Shown: positions 1-5,738 of the stretch, one piece after another | Layout of the letters: every line of letters begins with the position of its first letter | How positions within the stretch are numbered: position 1 is the stretch's first letter | Assembly: GCA_934339215.1 (NCBI GenBank) | Contig: CAKRHU010000014.1 | Span: 1 to 13,039 of the forward strand | From: an uncultured Lacticaseibacillus sp. | GTDB taxonomy: Bacteria; Bacillota; Bacilli; Lactobacillales; Lactobacillaceae | Direction: 5' to 3' | DNA length: 13,039 bases | The notes under the pieces: generated by a model | Database searches by the model: none | What the model was told of the DNA's origin: nothing | What the model saw: the letters and a program-made list of their open reading frames with translations, nothing else | Translations under genes and position numbers: made by a program

Positions 1-847
1 CCAAGCGGATCACCCAAGCTGGTAAAATGCGGCGGGGTAATTTAGTTGCCAATTTAGGACGTTGGTTGCGGATCAAGTCAGCGATTTGTGGTAAGGTGAT
101 CGCTCCGTTCGTGGCTAAGAAGCGTTGGCCAGAAGCTGCCGGTGTAAACAAAGCCCGGACATGCGCATTGGCCACATCTTCAACATTTGAAATCACAAAT
201 TCAATGTCAGGGATGAAATTGCTTGAGCCGTCAAGCAATTGGTTGACCAAGCCAAAACTCCCAGACACATGCCCATCCAACGGTTTGCCAAGCATCGCGC
301 CTGCCGCAACGGTAGCGAAATCTAAGTGTTCTTGACGTGCAAAATCCCAGGCGGCGCGTTCTGCCAAAAGCTTAGAGCGCTCGTAATCGGATAATCCAGG
401 CTCATTAGGATCAGTCCAGTCCGCTTCCGTCGTTGATTGCGTCGAATGATTGGAAAATCCGACGGCGCCAAAGTTTGCGGTCATGACCACGCGTTTAACG
501 CCGGCTACTTTTGCCGCTTTTAAAATACGCAAAGTACCTGTTTTGGCGGTTTGGTTCATTTCGTCAGTAGTGGTTTCGCCGTTCACAAATACTGGCGCGG
601 CCACGCTCATGACATGAGTAACACCTTGCATCGCTTGAGGCCAATCTGAATCATTTATAAGATCCGCTTGCACAAAGCTGAGGTGCTTGATTGAAACACC
701 TGTCGCTGCTAGGGTTTGGCGTACCGCGTCAGCTTTATTCAAAGTGCGTAAAGTTGCGCGCACAGGGTGATCGTTTGCCAAAAGTTGCTGAATGATGTGT
801 AAGGCTAAAAAACCGTTGCCACCTGTGACTAAAGTGAGTTCTGACAT
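1..847 (-). CDS. NAD(P)-dependent SDR/epimerase-family reductase (3' end outside window)
   Basis: The gene starts at the ATG at 847 behind GGAGGA and runs off the left edge, so only about 282 residues are seen. The N-terminus has the Rossmann nucleotide-binding motif TGGNGFLA (residues 8-15), followed by a typical PVRATLR segment (28-34). The SDR active-site pair YxxxK is at Y155/K159 (YERSK). This matches extended SDRs of the dihydroflavonol-reductase/aldehyde-reductase type (NAD-dependent epimerase/dehydratase family), cytoplasmic enzymes that reduce aldehydes or ketones with NAD(P)H. The true substrate is unknown. One oddity is that the usual TSS of the catalytic serine strand reads TAN (residues 123-125), so the serine role may fall to T123. 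The gene diverges from a MerR regulator with an AdhR/NmlR-like cysteine, which suggests aldehyde-stress control (inference). The family is secure; the exact reaction is not. Confidence 0.88.
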   Translation of the reverse strand, partial: MSELTLVTGGNGFLALHIIQQLLANDHPVRATLRTLNKADAVRQTLAATGVSIKHLSFVQADLINDSDWPQAMQGVTHVMSVAAPVFVNGETTTDEMNQTAKTGTLRILKAAKVAGVKRVVMTANFGAVGFSNHSTQSTTEADWTDPNEPGLSDYERSKLLAERAAWDFARQEHLDFATVAAGAMLGKPLDGHVSGSFGLVNQLLDGSSNFIPDIEFVISNVEDVANAHVRALFTPAASGQRFLATNGAITLPQIADLIRNQRPKLATKLPRRILPAWVIRL

Positions 848-879
848 TGCATGTGTCCTCCGGTTCAGTTATTATCATG

Positions 880-910
880 AGGATAAACCCTAAACCATAC
901 TTTAGGGCAA
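880..910 (-). promoter_or_regulatory. MerR-type promoter with operator dyad for the SDR gene
   Basis: A perfect 7-bp inverted repeat CCCTAAA-N6-TTTAGGG lies at 888-907. On the minus strand it sits between a -35-like TTGCCC (910-905) and a -10-like TATCCT (885-880), separated by 19 bp. An over-long 19-bp spacer with a central dyad is the hallmark of MerR-activated promoters. The site also lies just upstream of the merR-like gene, so it may autoregulate it. The dyad is seen directly; its binding by the adjacent regulator is inferred. Confidence 0.6.
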
Positions 911-923
911 GGAGGAATTTCAA

Positions 924-1361
924 ATGGCTTATTCGATTCAAACTGTGGCTGAAAAAATGGGTTTGGCGATTTCTACATTACGCTTTTACGATAAAGCCGG
1001 ATTGTTGCCTTTTGTGGCGCGGGACAGCTCTGGTTATCGGGCGTTTACCGATGGTGATTTGGCTTTATTACACACGATTGTATGCTTGAAAAATACGGGG
1101 ATGAAAATCGCGGATATTCGCCAGTATATTGAATTGGTGATGGCAGGACCGACGACGGCTAAGGATCGCCAAGCACTATTAGCTGCTCATCGAGAAGCTG
1201 TGGTGGCCAAACAACAAGAGATGGCACGCAGTTTAGCGGAAATCGATTATAAGTTGCAGATGTATGCTTCACCTGATGCGGAGGCAAAAGTGGCAAAAGA
1301 GTGGGCGCTGGCTTCTGCAGATAAAGAGAAAAACGGGTTACCAAATCCGTTTACTGCATAA
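924..1361 (+). CDS. MerR-family transcriptional regulator, AdhR/NmlR-like
   Basis: This 145-aa protein starts at the ATG at 924, with AAGGAGG seven or eight bases upstream. The N-terminal winged helix-turn-helix reads SIQTVAEKMGLAISTLRFYD (residues 4-23), then the wing segment GYRAFTDGDL (37-46). A cysteine at position 54 lies in the segment CLKNTGM, which AdhR/NmlR-type thiol/aldehyde-responsive MerR proteins share. The C-terminal half is a long helix (about 80-120), the MerR dimerisation coiled coil, followed by a short tail. By family it is a cytoplasmic DNA-binding regulator that twists a 19-bp-spacer promoter into an active form. The obvious target is the divergent reductase gene through the dyad at 888-907. 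Sensing of aldehyde or electrophile through C54 is inferred from the family. No CueR/ZntR-type C-terminal metal ligands are seen. Confidence 0.88.
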   Translation: MAYSIQTVAEKMGLAISTLRFYDKAGLLPFVARDSSGYRAFTDGDLALLHTIVCLKNTGMKIADIRQYIELVMAGPTTAKDRQALLAAHREAVVAKQQEMARSLAEIDYKLQMYASPDAEAKVAKEWALASADKEKNGLPNPFTA

Positions 1362-1460
1362 AACATCTGATATTTAGTCGGACTATAAAGAAAAACTGAT
1401 ACTTTTTCATACAGCGTGATTGATATGATTTTAATAGTAAATGATCACTTGCTACAAAAG

Positions 1461-1508
1461 AAAAAGTTCTGAAAACTGGCACCATTTGTCAGTTTTCAGA
1501 ACTTTTTT
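1461..1508. terminator. Strong bidirectional intrinsic terminator
   Basis: AGTTCTGAAAACTG (1465-1478) and CAGTTTTCAGAACT (1490-1503) form a perfect 14-bp stem with an 11-nt loop. An A-run precedes it and a T-run follows (1504-1508), so it can work for the merR-like gene on the plus strand and the MocR gene on the minus strand. It lies about 100 nt past the merR-like stop codon. Confidence 0.9.
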
Positions 1509-1592
1509 ATGAATTTGCGTAGCAACACAATGACTAACCGGTATAGTACGGCAGCAGTGGCACTAGAAAAAGTGCAACAATAAGTTATTTTA

Positions 1593-1647
1593 CGTAACTG
1601 GTCCCATAAATATCTGCGTAACTGGCCCTTTTATGTGCTGACTGGTC
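1593..1647. repeat. Direct repeat CGTAACTGGYCC (two copies, 24 bp apart) plus a partial third
   Basis: CGTAACTGGTCC at 1593-1604 recurs as CGTAACTGGCCC at 1617-1628 with one mismatch. A shorter ACTGGTC follows at 1641-1647. The repeats lie just beyond the stop codon of the MocR gene, between it and the bidirectional terminator. Spaced direct repeats are typical of MocR-type operators, but here there is no gene to control, so the role is unknown. The rest of the 1362-1649 spacer holds only the terminator and a weak 5-bp hairpin (GCACT/AGTGC) near 1559-1574. Confidence 0.5.
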
Positions 1648-1649
1648 TG

Positions 1650-2999
1650 CTATGCTTTGAATGGTTCCCAAGCGTCAGCTAAGGCTTTAACCCCATTGAT
1701 AATGGTATCATCACTGGCTTGGCGAAAGCTGAAGATCACGCTAGGGTAGGCAGGTTTCAGATTATGCCAACAGCGATCAGGATCCACTAATCCAATGCCA
1801 CCGTGCGCCGCTTGTTGAATTAAAGCAGTCGCATCACTGCCATCAGGCAAACGTAGGGTCACAAAGCTACCAGCCGCATTACCCATTGGGATCAATTGCT
1901 CGCCAAAGTAGTCAGACAGTATGTCTAATAATAACTTGCGGCGATTGGCATAAACCACAGTTAACTGGCGCAAGTAGCGTTCTAAGTCGTCACTTTGAAT
2001 CATTTGGGCCAAGATCCGCTGTTGGAGTTGAGAATTACGATTTGGCAGTTTGCCGTAAATATCGCGATAAGTGGTCACTAAGTCAGAAGGAAGGACTAAA
2101 ATGCCAGCACATAATGAAGCCCCGAGCGTTTCATCGAAATTCGTATAGTAAAAGCAACGCTCACCATTGAGAAAATGGTGGATGGCAGGGGCGGGTTCGC
2201 CATCATATTGTAGCGTGCCATCAGTATCGAGCTCAATTAAATAACGTTTCTCAGCTTTCAAATGCTGAGCAAATTGTTGCCTTGCATGAGAACCTAATCC
2301 AAATCCGTCCGGAAAATTATGGGTCGGGTTCAACACATAACCGCCAGCTTCTGGTAAGCTTTGCAAGTTTTGAAAGAATTGAGTGGGAATACCTAGTGTT
2401 TTCCAAACTTCGCGGGCGTTAGGGGCGATCGGCTCTGCCACTCCTAAGCCTGTGGTTTGAAAGCTAGACACGAGATGGGCGATGATATTTGCCGCTTCGT
2501 TGAACCCACTGGTCACAATGATTTGATCCGCGGTGACATGCAAGTGTTTCAAACGTGCCAGGTAGTTGACGAGTTGTTCGCGATAAATACGATCGCCGCC
2601 TAAGGGCTGAATGTGTGGAATCCCATGCTGTAACACGCGCAATTCAGCTGCTTGCCAAGCTTGCGTCGGAAACAGTTGCATGGCATCGAGCTGATCGGTG
2701 AAGTCGTAGGTAAATGGGGGCGCTTGTACGACAGGGGAGGCAGGTGGTGTCACCACAAATGGCAAGTGAAGTGTCACATGGAAACCGCTGGCAGGCTTGC
2801 TGGTGAGATAGCCTTCTGCGACCAACTCGGCATAGGCGTGATCGACGGTATTGCGGCTGACTGCCAATTGTTGGGCTAAAAAGCGCGTACTCGGCATTAA
2901 GGCGCCAGGACGCCTGACCCCAGTTTCAATTTCGGCACGAATTTGATGATAAAGCTGCTGGTATACTTTTTGGCCAGACTGGCGATCGATCGTTAACAT
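1650..2999 (-). CDS. MocR-family (GntR HTH + aminotransferase-like) transcriptional regulator, PLP lysine replaced
   Basis: The protein has 449 aa from the ATG at 2999, preceded by AGAGGG at proper spacing. An upstream in-frame extension to 3101 would run through the divergent gene and is rejected. Residues 10-75 are a GntR winged helix-turn-helix (STRFLAQQLAVSRNTVDHAY at 37-56). Residues of about 100-449 are a fold-type-I aminotransferase-like domain, with TSGFNEAANI (163-172), NPTHNFPDG (224-232), ELDTDG (256-261) and FSFR (423-426). In MocR proteins such as GabR, the segment after the pyridine-nitrogen Asp carries S-F-S-K-T-L, whose lysine binds PLP. Here it reads N-F-D-E-T-L, with Glu290 in place of Lys, and the usual Tyr after the Asp is Thr259. 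The protein probably does not form the PLP aldimine and may sense another ligand (inference). It diverges from an azoreductase gene over only 39 nt, the likely target. Overall fold confidence is high; effector unknown. Confidence 0.88.
   Translation of the reverse strand: MLTIDRQSGQKVYQQLYHQIRAEIETGVRRPGALMPSTRFLAQQLAVSRNTVDHAYAELVAEGYLTSKPASGFHVTLHLPFVVTPPASPVVQAPPFTYDFTDQLDAMQLFPTQAWQAAELRVLQHGIPHIQPLGGDRIYREQLVNYLARLKHLHVTADQIIVTSGFNEAANIIAHLVSSFQTTGLGVAEPIAPNAREVWKTLGIPTQFFQNLQSLPEAGGYVLNPTHNFPDGFGLGSHARQQFAQHLKAEKRYLIELDTDGTLQYDGEPAPAIHHFLNGERCFYYTNFDETLGASLCAGILVLPSDLVTTYRDIYGKLPNRNSQLQQRILAQMIQSDDLERYLRQLTVVYANRRKLLLDILSDYFGEQLIPMGNAAGSFVTLRLPDGSDATALIQQAAHGGIGLVDPDRCWHNLKPAYPSVIFSFRQASDDTIINGVKALADAWEPFKA
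2970..2998 (+). promoter_or_regulatory. Candidate azoreductase promoter with dyad, inside the MocR 5' coding region
   Basis: TTGGCC (2970-2975), a 17-bp spacer and TTAACA (2993-2998) form a plausible sigma-A promoter. Transcription would start near 3005, ahead of the ribosome binding site at about 3024-3032. The -35 region overlaps a perfect palindrome GCCAGACTGGC (2973-2983), a possible operator. The start codons of the two divergent genes are only 39 nt apart, so a promoter embedded in the regulator gene is expected. It is unproven. Confidence 0.4.
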
Positions 3000-3038
3000 T
3001 TTTATCCCTCTATTGGTTATTTTGAAAGGAAGACTTCT

Positions 3039-3647
3039 ATGAATATCTTGATTATTAATGCTCACCCAGATTACCAAAATGCTTTGCGCGGCACGAATCA
3101 ACTGGCCGACTTCACGTTAAAGCAGATCCAACAACAGATGCCGGGTGCACATGTTGAAAAGTTGGCGTTATATGCACCAGAAACTACGATTCCTGAAATC
3201 ACGGCTGAGAATCTGCACGACCCGAGTTTGATCGACGCCCAACAAAATGAACTGATCGCTCAGTTCAAACGCGCAAACTTGATCATGATCTTCATGCCGC
3301 TACACAATTTTAACATTGTCAGCCGATTGAAAGACTATATCGACAACATTTTGATCGCGAACAAGACTTTCAAGTATACCGCAGACGGTTCGGTTGGGTT
3401 ACTAGACGGCAAACAAAAAGTCGCTTATGTGCAAACCAGTGGCAGTGACTATGAACATGATATTCGCTATGTGAATGCGGACATTGCCCCACACTACATG
3501 CGCACGATTTTGAATTTCATGGGTATCTCTAAGATGGAATTGATTCGCGCAGAAGGCTTGGACTTGATCGAAAACGATAAGCAAGCGATTCTTGATGACA
3601 CCAAACAAACCCTCGCAACCTATATTCAAAACGTGGCCAACGCCTGA
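3039..3647 (+). CDS. azoR: FMN-dependent NADH:quinone oxidoreductase / azoreductase (flavodoxin-like fold)
   Basis: This 202-aa protein is the usual length for AzoR/AcpD enzymes and starts at the ATG at 3039 after GAAAGGAAG. It begins with a flavodoxin-like strand (MNILIINAHPD) and has the family core MPLHNFNIVSRLKDYIDNIL (residues 87-106), equivalent to the P-x-Y/H-N-F-x-I-x-S-x-L-K-x-Y-I-D motif that holds FMN. The segment KTFKYTADGSVGLLDGKQ (110-127) and the strand VAYVQTSGSDY (129-139) also fit the family. These cytoplasmic homodimers reduce quinones, and azo dyes in vitro, with NAD(P)H using bound FMN. Their physiological role is usually electrophile/quinone detoxification. The gene is monocistronic, diverges from the MocR-type regulator and ends at a terminator. 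The N-terminal phosphate loop (HPDYQN) is closer to NQO-type flavodoxin_2 proteins, so NAD(P)H dehydrogenase (quinone) is an equally fair name. Confidence 0.85.
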   Translation: MNILIINAHPDYQNALRGTNQLADFTLKQIQQQMPGAHVEKLALYAPETTIPEITAENLHDPSLIDAQQNELIAQFKRANLIMIFMPLHNFNIVSRLKDYIDNILIANKTFKYTADGSVGLLDGKQKVAYVQTSGSDYEHDIRYVNADIAPHYMRTILNFMGISKMELIRAEGLDLIENDKQAILDDTKQTLATYIQNVANA

Positions 3648-3672
3648 TCTGGCCGCAACACCTTTGATGAGT

Positions 3673-3708
3673 AGTCCTCAGACGCAATGGCATCTGAGGA
3701 CTGTTTTT
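3673..3708 (+). terminator. Intrinsic terminator of the azoreductase gene
   Basis: AGTCCTCAGA (3673-3682) pairs perfectly with TCTGAGGACT (3693-3702) over a 10-nt loop, followed by GTTTTT. It lies 26 nt beyond the stop codon. An in-frame ATG at 3687 that would extend the next gene lies inside this loop, which argues against using it. Confidence 0.88.
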
Positions 3709-3773
3709 GCTTAAAATTTGCCAAGCGTGGTTTTCTGATAGACACTTTCGATAAGCTGAAGGAGGGAGAGCTG

Positions 3774-4400
3774 ATGGGCAAACAAGTCTTTATCGAAGGC
3801 GAGATTTTACTGACGGATCAAATCGCCACGGTGAATTTTTCGGGGCATTCGCGGATCATGAAGCAGACTTTGATTTTGCCGACGCGCATTGATGTGACTG
3901 GCAGTACGCGTCTACATTTTTTGCCTTGGGTATTATTGCCAGAGTGGATCCAAGGCAAATGGCAGCCTGGTGAACATTGGCGTTTCGTCGGCCGCTTTGT
4001 TCGAAATACTGCGATGTTGCCAATCAGCAATGTGGGGATCGTTTTAGAAGAATCGCGAGCGATGCGTGAGGCCATTGCGAAATTAGTGATCACTTGGGTC
4101 AAGCAACACCAAGAACGGCATTCGTTAAAAGCCATTGTGCCAATCACGGCTAGCTTTGTTGCGGGTAGAACCACGGCGCAAACTTGGTATTCAAAAGTCG
4201 CGTTTGAAACTGGGTTGCAAGCACCGCTCGTGACGCCTGGTCATGAGTTGAGCGATGATTTGATCCAACTGAATCGAATCGTGGCCTTTAGAACGTTGCC
4301 GACATTAACGTTATGCGTGGTGACTCAGGCAACAAAGCTAGCGCCAGGATCTTTTATGGCGGAGACTTTTGACCATAATGTGATTTCACAATTGCGGTGA
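3774..4400 (+). CDS. Conserved-looking hypothetical protein, possible N-terminal OB-like beta domain
   Basis: I do not recognise this 208-aa protein. The start at ATG 3774 is chosen because AAGGAGGGAG lies 8 nt upstream. An earlier in-frame ATG at 3687 falls inside the preceding terminator hairpin. The first 75 residues alternate in a beta pattern (FIEGEILL, IATVNFSG, QTLILPTRIDV, HWRFVGRFVRN), reminiscent of a small beta barrel such as an OB fold. Residues of about 95-115 are helical and the remainder mixed. There is no signal peptide or membrane segment, so it should be cytoplasmic. There are three tryptophans in residues 50-75 (LPWVLLPEW, W near residue 63, HW), which could stack on nucleic acid, but that is speculation. 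It appears monocistronic and converges on the HAD phosphatase gene, with a terminator and a parS-like site between. Confidence 0.8.
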   Translation: MGKQVFIEGEILLTDQIATVNFSGHSRIMKQTLILPTRIDVTGSTRLHFLPWVLLPEWIQGKWQPGEHWRFVGRFVRNTAMLPISNVGIVLEESRAMREAIAKLVITWVKQHQERHSLKAIVPITASFVAGRTTAQTWYSKVAFETGLQAPLVTPGHELSDDLIQLNRIVAFRTLPTLTLCVVTQATKLAPGSFMAETFDHNVISQLR

Positions 4401-4421
4401 TCAACCGCTTGGTCGTAAACA

Positions 4422-4460
4422 AACAGCCCCTTGGAGATTTCATTACTCCGAGGGACTGTT
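4422..4460. terminator. Hairpin between convergent genes, probable bidirectional terminator
   Basis: AACAGCCCCTTGGAG (4422-4436) pairs with CTCCGAGGGACTGTT (4446-4460) over a 9-nt loop, with one C-A mismatch and one G-T wobble. It sits 21 nt past the plus-strand stop codon and just past the stop of the minus-strand phosphatase. The T-tract is weak on both sides, so its efficiency is uncertain. Confidence 0.7.
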
Positions 4461-4461
4461 G

Positions 4462-4477
4462 CGTTTCACGTGAAACT
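4462..4477. other. parS: Candidate parS (ParB/Spo0J binding) site
   Basis: GTTTCACGTGAAAC (4463-4476) is a perfect 14-bp palindrome identical to the core of the Bacillus/Firmicutes parS consensus TGTTTCACGTGAAACA. Only the outermost base on each side differs (C and T here), giving 14 of 16. By simple arithmetic the exact 14-mer is expected about 0.00005 times in 13 kb of random sequence. It lies in the spacer of convergent genes and its last base is the first base of the phosphatase stop codon. ParB-CTP clamps load at such sites for chromosome segregation and SMC loading. Function here is inferred from sequence alone. Confidence 0.7.
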
Positions 4478-5267
4478 AATTAAAAATTGTCTCTAAATAA
4501 GCCAGTACACCGGCGTGATTATTGTCGAGGGTATGGTCATCAGCGATTGCTGAGACTTGTGGTGACGCGTTTTGCATGGCGACGCCTAAGCCAACTTCTT
4601 GCAACATTTCTAAGTCGTTGCCACCATCACCAAAAGCACACATTTTACTTAAGTCGATGCCGAGACTTTCGCCTAAACGCTTGAGGCCAGCGGCTTTGTT
4701 GACGCCTGGCTGGATCACATCGATATCGCCGTGGCCGCTTGAGGTGGGGACGGCTAGGCCTGCAGTTGCTTTCGCAATTTGAGCGAGGATTTCATCGGTT
4801 TTTTCCGGGGGACAACCCATGGCAAACTTCAAAACCTCATCATCAGGGCGTTGATCGAAGGTGTCGATGGCCAGTAGGTGCGTATAGTAATGGCGAGTTT
4901 CATCGATCCAAGCTTGACCTTCTTGCTTGCGAATATAGGCACTTTTAACGCCACAAATCGCCAGTTTCAATTCCGGAATTTGAAGCAAGGCATCGAGGAC
5001 TTTTTGCGCCTGTTCCGGTTGGAAAATCGAAGCAAATAACTCAGTATCCGCAGTGCCACAATAAGCCCCGTTTTCTGCTAAAAATAACACTTCAGGCTGA
5101 TCAAAGAAGGTTTTCAATTGGTAGTATTGATTGCCTGAGGCGACCACAAAGCGGGTGCCTTGCGCTTGCGTTTTAGCGTAAAGCTTGTTGAAGCGTTCGC
5201 GGTCATAAGTTTTTTCATCATTTAAAAAAGTGCCATCCATATCGACGGCGATCAGTTTAGGGATCAT
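4476..5267 (-). CDS. Cof-type HAD-IIB family phosphatase
   Basis: The 263-aa protein starts at the ATG at 5267 with GAGG eight or nine bases upstream. HAD motif I is DMDGT (residues 9-13), with nucleophile D9 and acid/base D11. Motif II is VVASGN with S44. Motif III is the lysine of GVNKAAGL, and motif IV is GDGGNDLEML. The C2B cap lies between motifs II and III, as in Cof/YbiV/YidA proteins of about 260-280 aa. These are Mg-dependent cytoplasmic phosphatases of sugar phosphates, FMN, PLP or similar small phosphoesters. The substrate cannot be read from sequence. The gene is monocistronic with its own promoter and ends with TAG next to a parS-like palindrome and the convergent terminator. Motifs are intact and nothing suggests inactivation. 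Confidence 0.92.
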   Translation of the reverse strand: MIPKLIAVDMDGTFLNDEKTYDRERFNKLYAKTQAQGTRFVVASGNQYYQLKTFFDQPEVLFLAENGAYCGTADTELFASIFQPEQAQKVLDALLQIPELKLAICGVKSAYIRKQEGQAWIDETRHYYTHLLAIDTFDQRPDDEVLKFAMGCPPEKTDEILAQIAKATAGLAVPTSSGHGDIDVIQPGVNKAAGLKRLGESLGIDLSKMCAFGDGGNDLEMLQEVGLGVAMQNASPQVSAIADDHTLDNNHAGVLAYLETIFN

Positions 5268-5305
5268 GGGTTAACCTCGCATTGTTTAATTGATCATATG
5301 GGTTA

Positions 5306-5333
5306 AGTGTACCATGATGGATAGCGGTTTCAA
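5306..5333 (-). promoter_or_regulatory. Sigma-A promoter of the HAD phosphatase gene
   Basis: On the minus strand TTGAAA (5333-5328), a 16-bp spacer and TACACT (5311-5306) resemble the sigma-A consensus. Transcription would start near 5299, leaving a leader of about 30 nt before the ATG at 5267. This places the hairpins at 5369-5455 upstream of, not inside, the phosphatase transcript. Confidence 0.6.
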
Positions 5334-5368
5334 AATGCTGATGAACAACTTGAAGAACGCGCATCGTC

Positions 5369-5415
5369 GAGCTTTTTGAAGTTACCCGGTCCATTAAGGA
5401 CGCTTCAAAAAGCTC
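5369..5415. repeat. Long 13-bp inverted repeat with nested hairpin
   Basis: GAGCTTTTTGAAG (5369-5381) pairs perfectly with CTTCAAAAAGCTC (5403-5415). The 21-nt loop holds a second small stem GTCC-ATTAA-GGAC (5389-5401). It lies in the 471-nt gene-free region between the phosphatase and oleate hydratase promoters. It is not preceded or followed by a gene on either strand, so it could be a small RNA element, a relic terminator or a transposition scar. It has no T-tract in the right place to be a plain terminator. Confidence 0.6.
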
Positions 5416-5422
5416 TGGACAC

Positions 5423-5455
5423 AAAAAGACCGCCATGGGCTTGGCGGTCAAAAAA
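5423..5455 (-). terminator. Orphan intrinsic terminator, mainly minus strand
   Basis: GACCGCC (5428-5434) pairs with GGCGGTC (5443-5449) over an 8-nt loop, flanked by an A-run on each side on the plus strand. On the minus strand the stem is therefore followed by TTTTT (5427-5423). No minus-strand gene lies upstream of it, because the next gene to the right is on the plus strand. It may end a small RNA or be left over from a lost gene. On the plus strand it has no T-tract. Confidence 0.65.
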
Positions 5456-5489
5456 GGGTTGGGGTTCACTTTGGAGGAGTGAATCGATC

Positions 5490-5507
5490 AACTGGCGGGC
5501 ACCAGTT
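5490..5507. repeat. Short inverted repeat AACTGG-N6-CCAGTT
   Basis: This perfect 6-bp inverted repeat has a 6-nt spacer and is extended by two more matching pairs after one mismatch. It lies upstream of the oleate hydratase operon promoter region. It could be a regulator half-site pair or part of an RNA ending at the terminator at 5423-5449. The rest of 5268-5738 beyond the listed sites shows no convincing gene. Confidence 0.4.
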
Positions 5508-5613
5508 AATCGGAGAAAATGAAAAAGTGGGGTAGAAATAAGGGGGTAGCTCATTTCTATGCTTCCTATACTACCGGTGAGTTGTGACGAAAGTGTGATG
5601 CTTCATTGCCGAG

Positions 5614-5651
5614 TTTGTGATAATTTTGCACAAAATAAATAGCGCTTTCAA
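5614..5651 (+). promoter_or_regulatory. Candidate promoter and operator of the microprotein-oleate hydratase operon
   Basis: TG-T-GATAAT at 5616-5624 fits an extended -10 element without a clear -35. It overlaps an inverted repeat TTTGTG-N9-CACAAA (5614-5619 and 5629-5634), which could be a repressor site covering the -10. Just downstream, the minus strand reads TTGAAAGCGCTATTT (5651-5637). This matches a catabolite (cre) consensus with one mismatch at the conserved C. A further TATACT lies at 5567-5572, also without a good -35. The leader would be about 108 nt. All of this is inference from sequence. Confidence 0.4.
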
Positions 5652-5738
5652 GATTTAAACAAAACCACCATTTTGTCTAAAGCCAAGGGTTGGGGCAGCG
5701 CGTTAACATAAAGCTGTCATCAGAAAGGAAGAGCAAAC

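Noticed and set aside
27..335. 102-aa plus-strand open frame
   Set aside because: It is antisense to the SDR-family reductase, which has intact NAD-binding and YxxxK motifs across the same bases.
847..1089. 80-aa plus-strand frame overlapping the merR-like start
   Set aside because: It has no ribosome binding site, covers the operator dyad, and overlaps the clear MerR frame.
5369..5455. T-box or amino-acid riboswitch leader for the phosphatase
   Set aside because: No T-box sequence or specifier stem is present, and the phosphatase has its own promoter closer to the gene, leaving these hairpins outside the transcript.
5405..5554. 49-aa open frame on the minus strand (starts MSYPLIS) with AGGAAG upstream
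   Set aside because: It runs straight through the terminator hairpin at 5428-5449 and ends inside the next inverted repeat; composition is not protein-like. A non-coding RNA explains the area better, but the frame could be tested.
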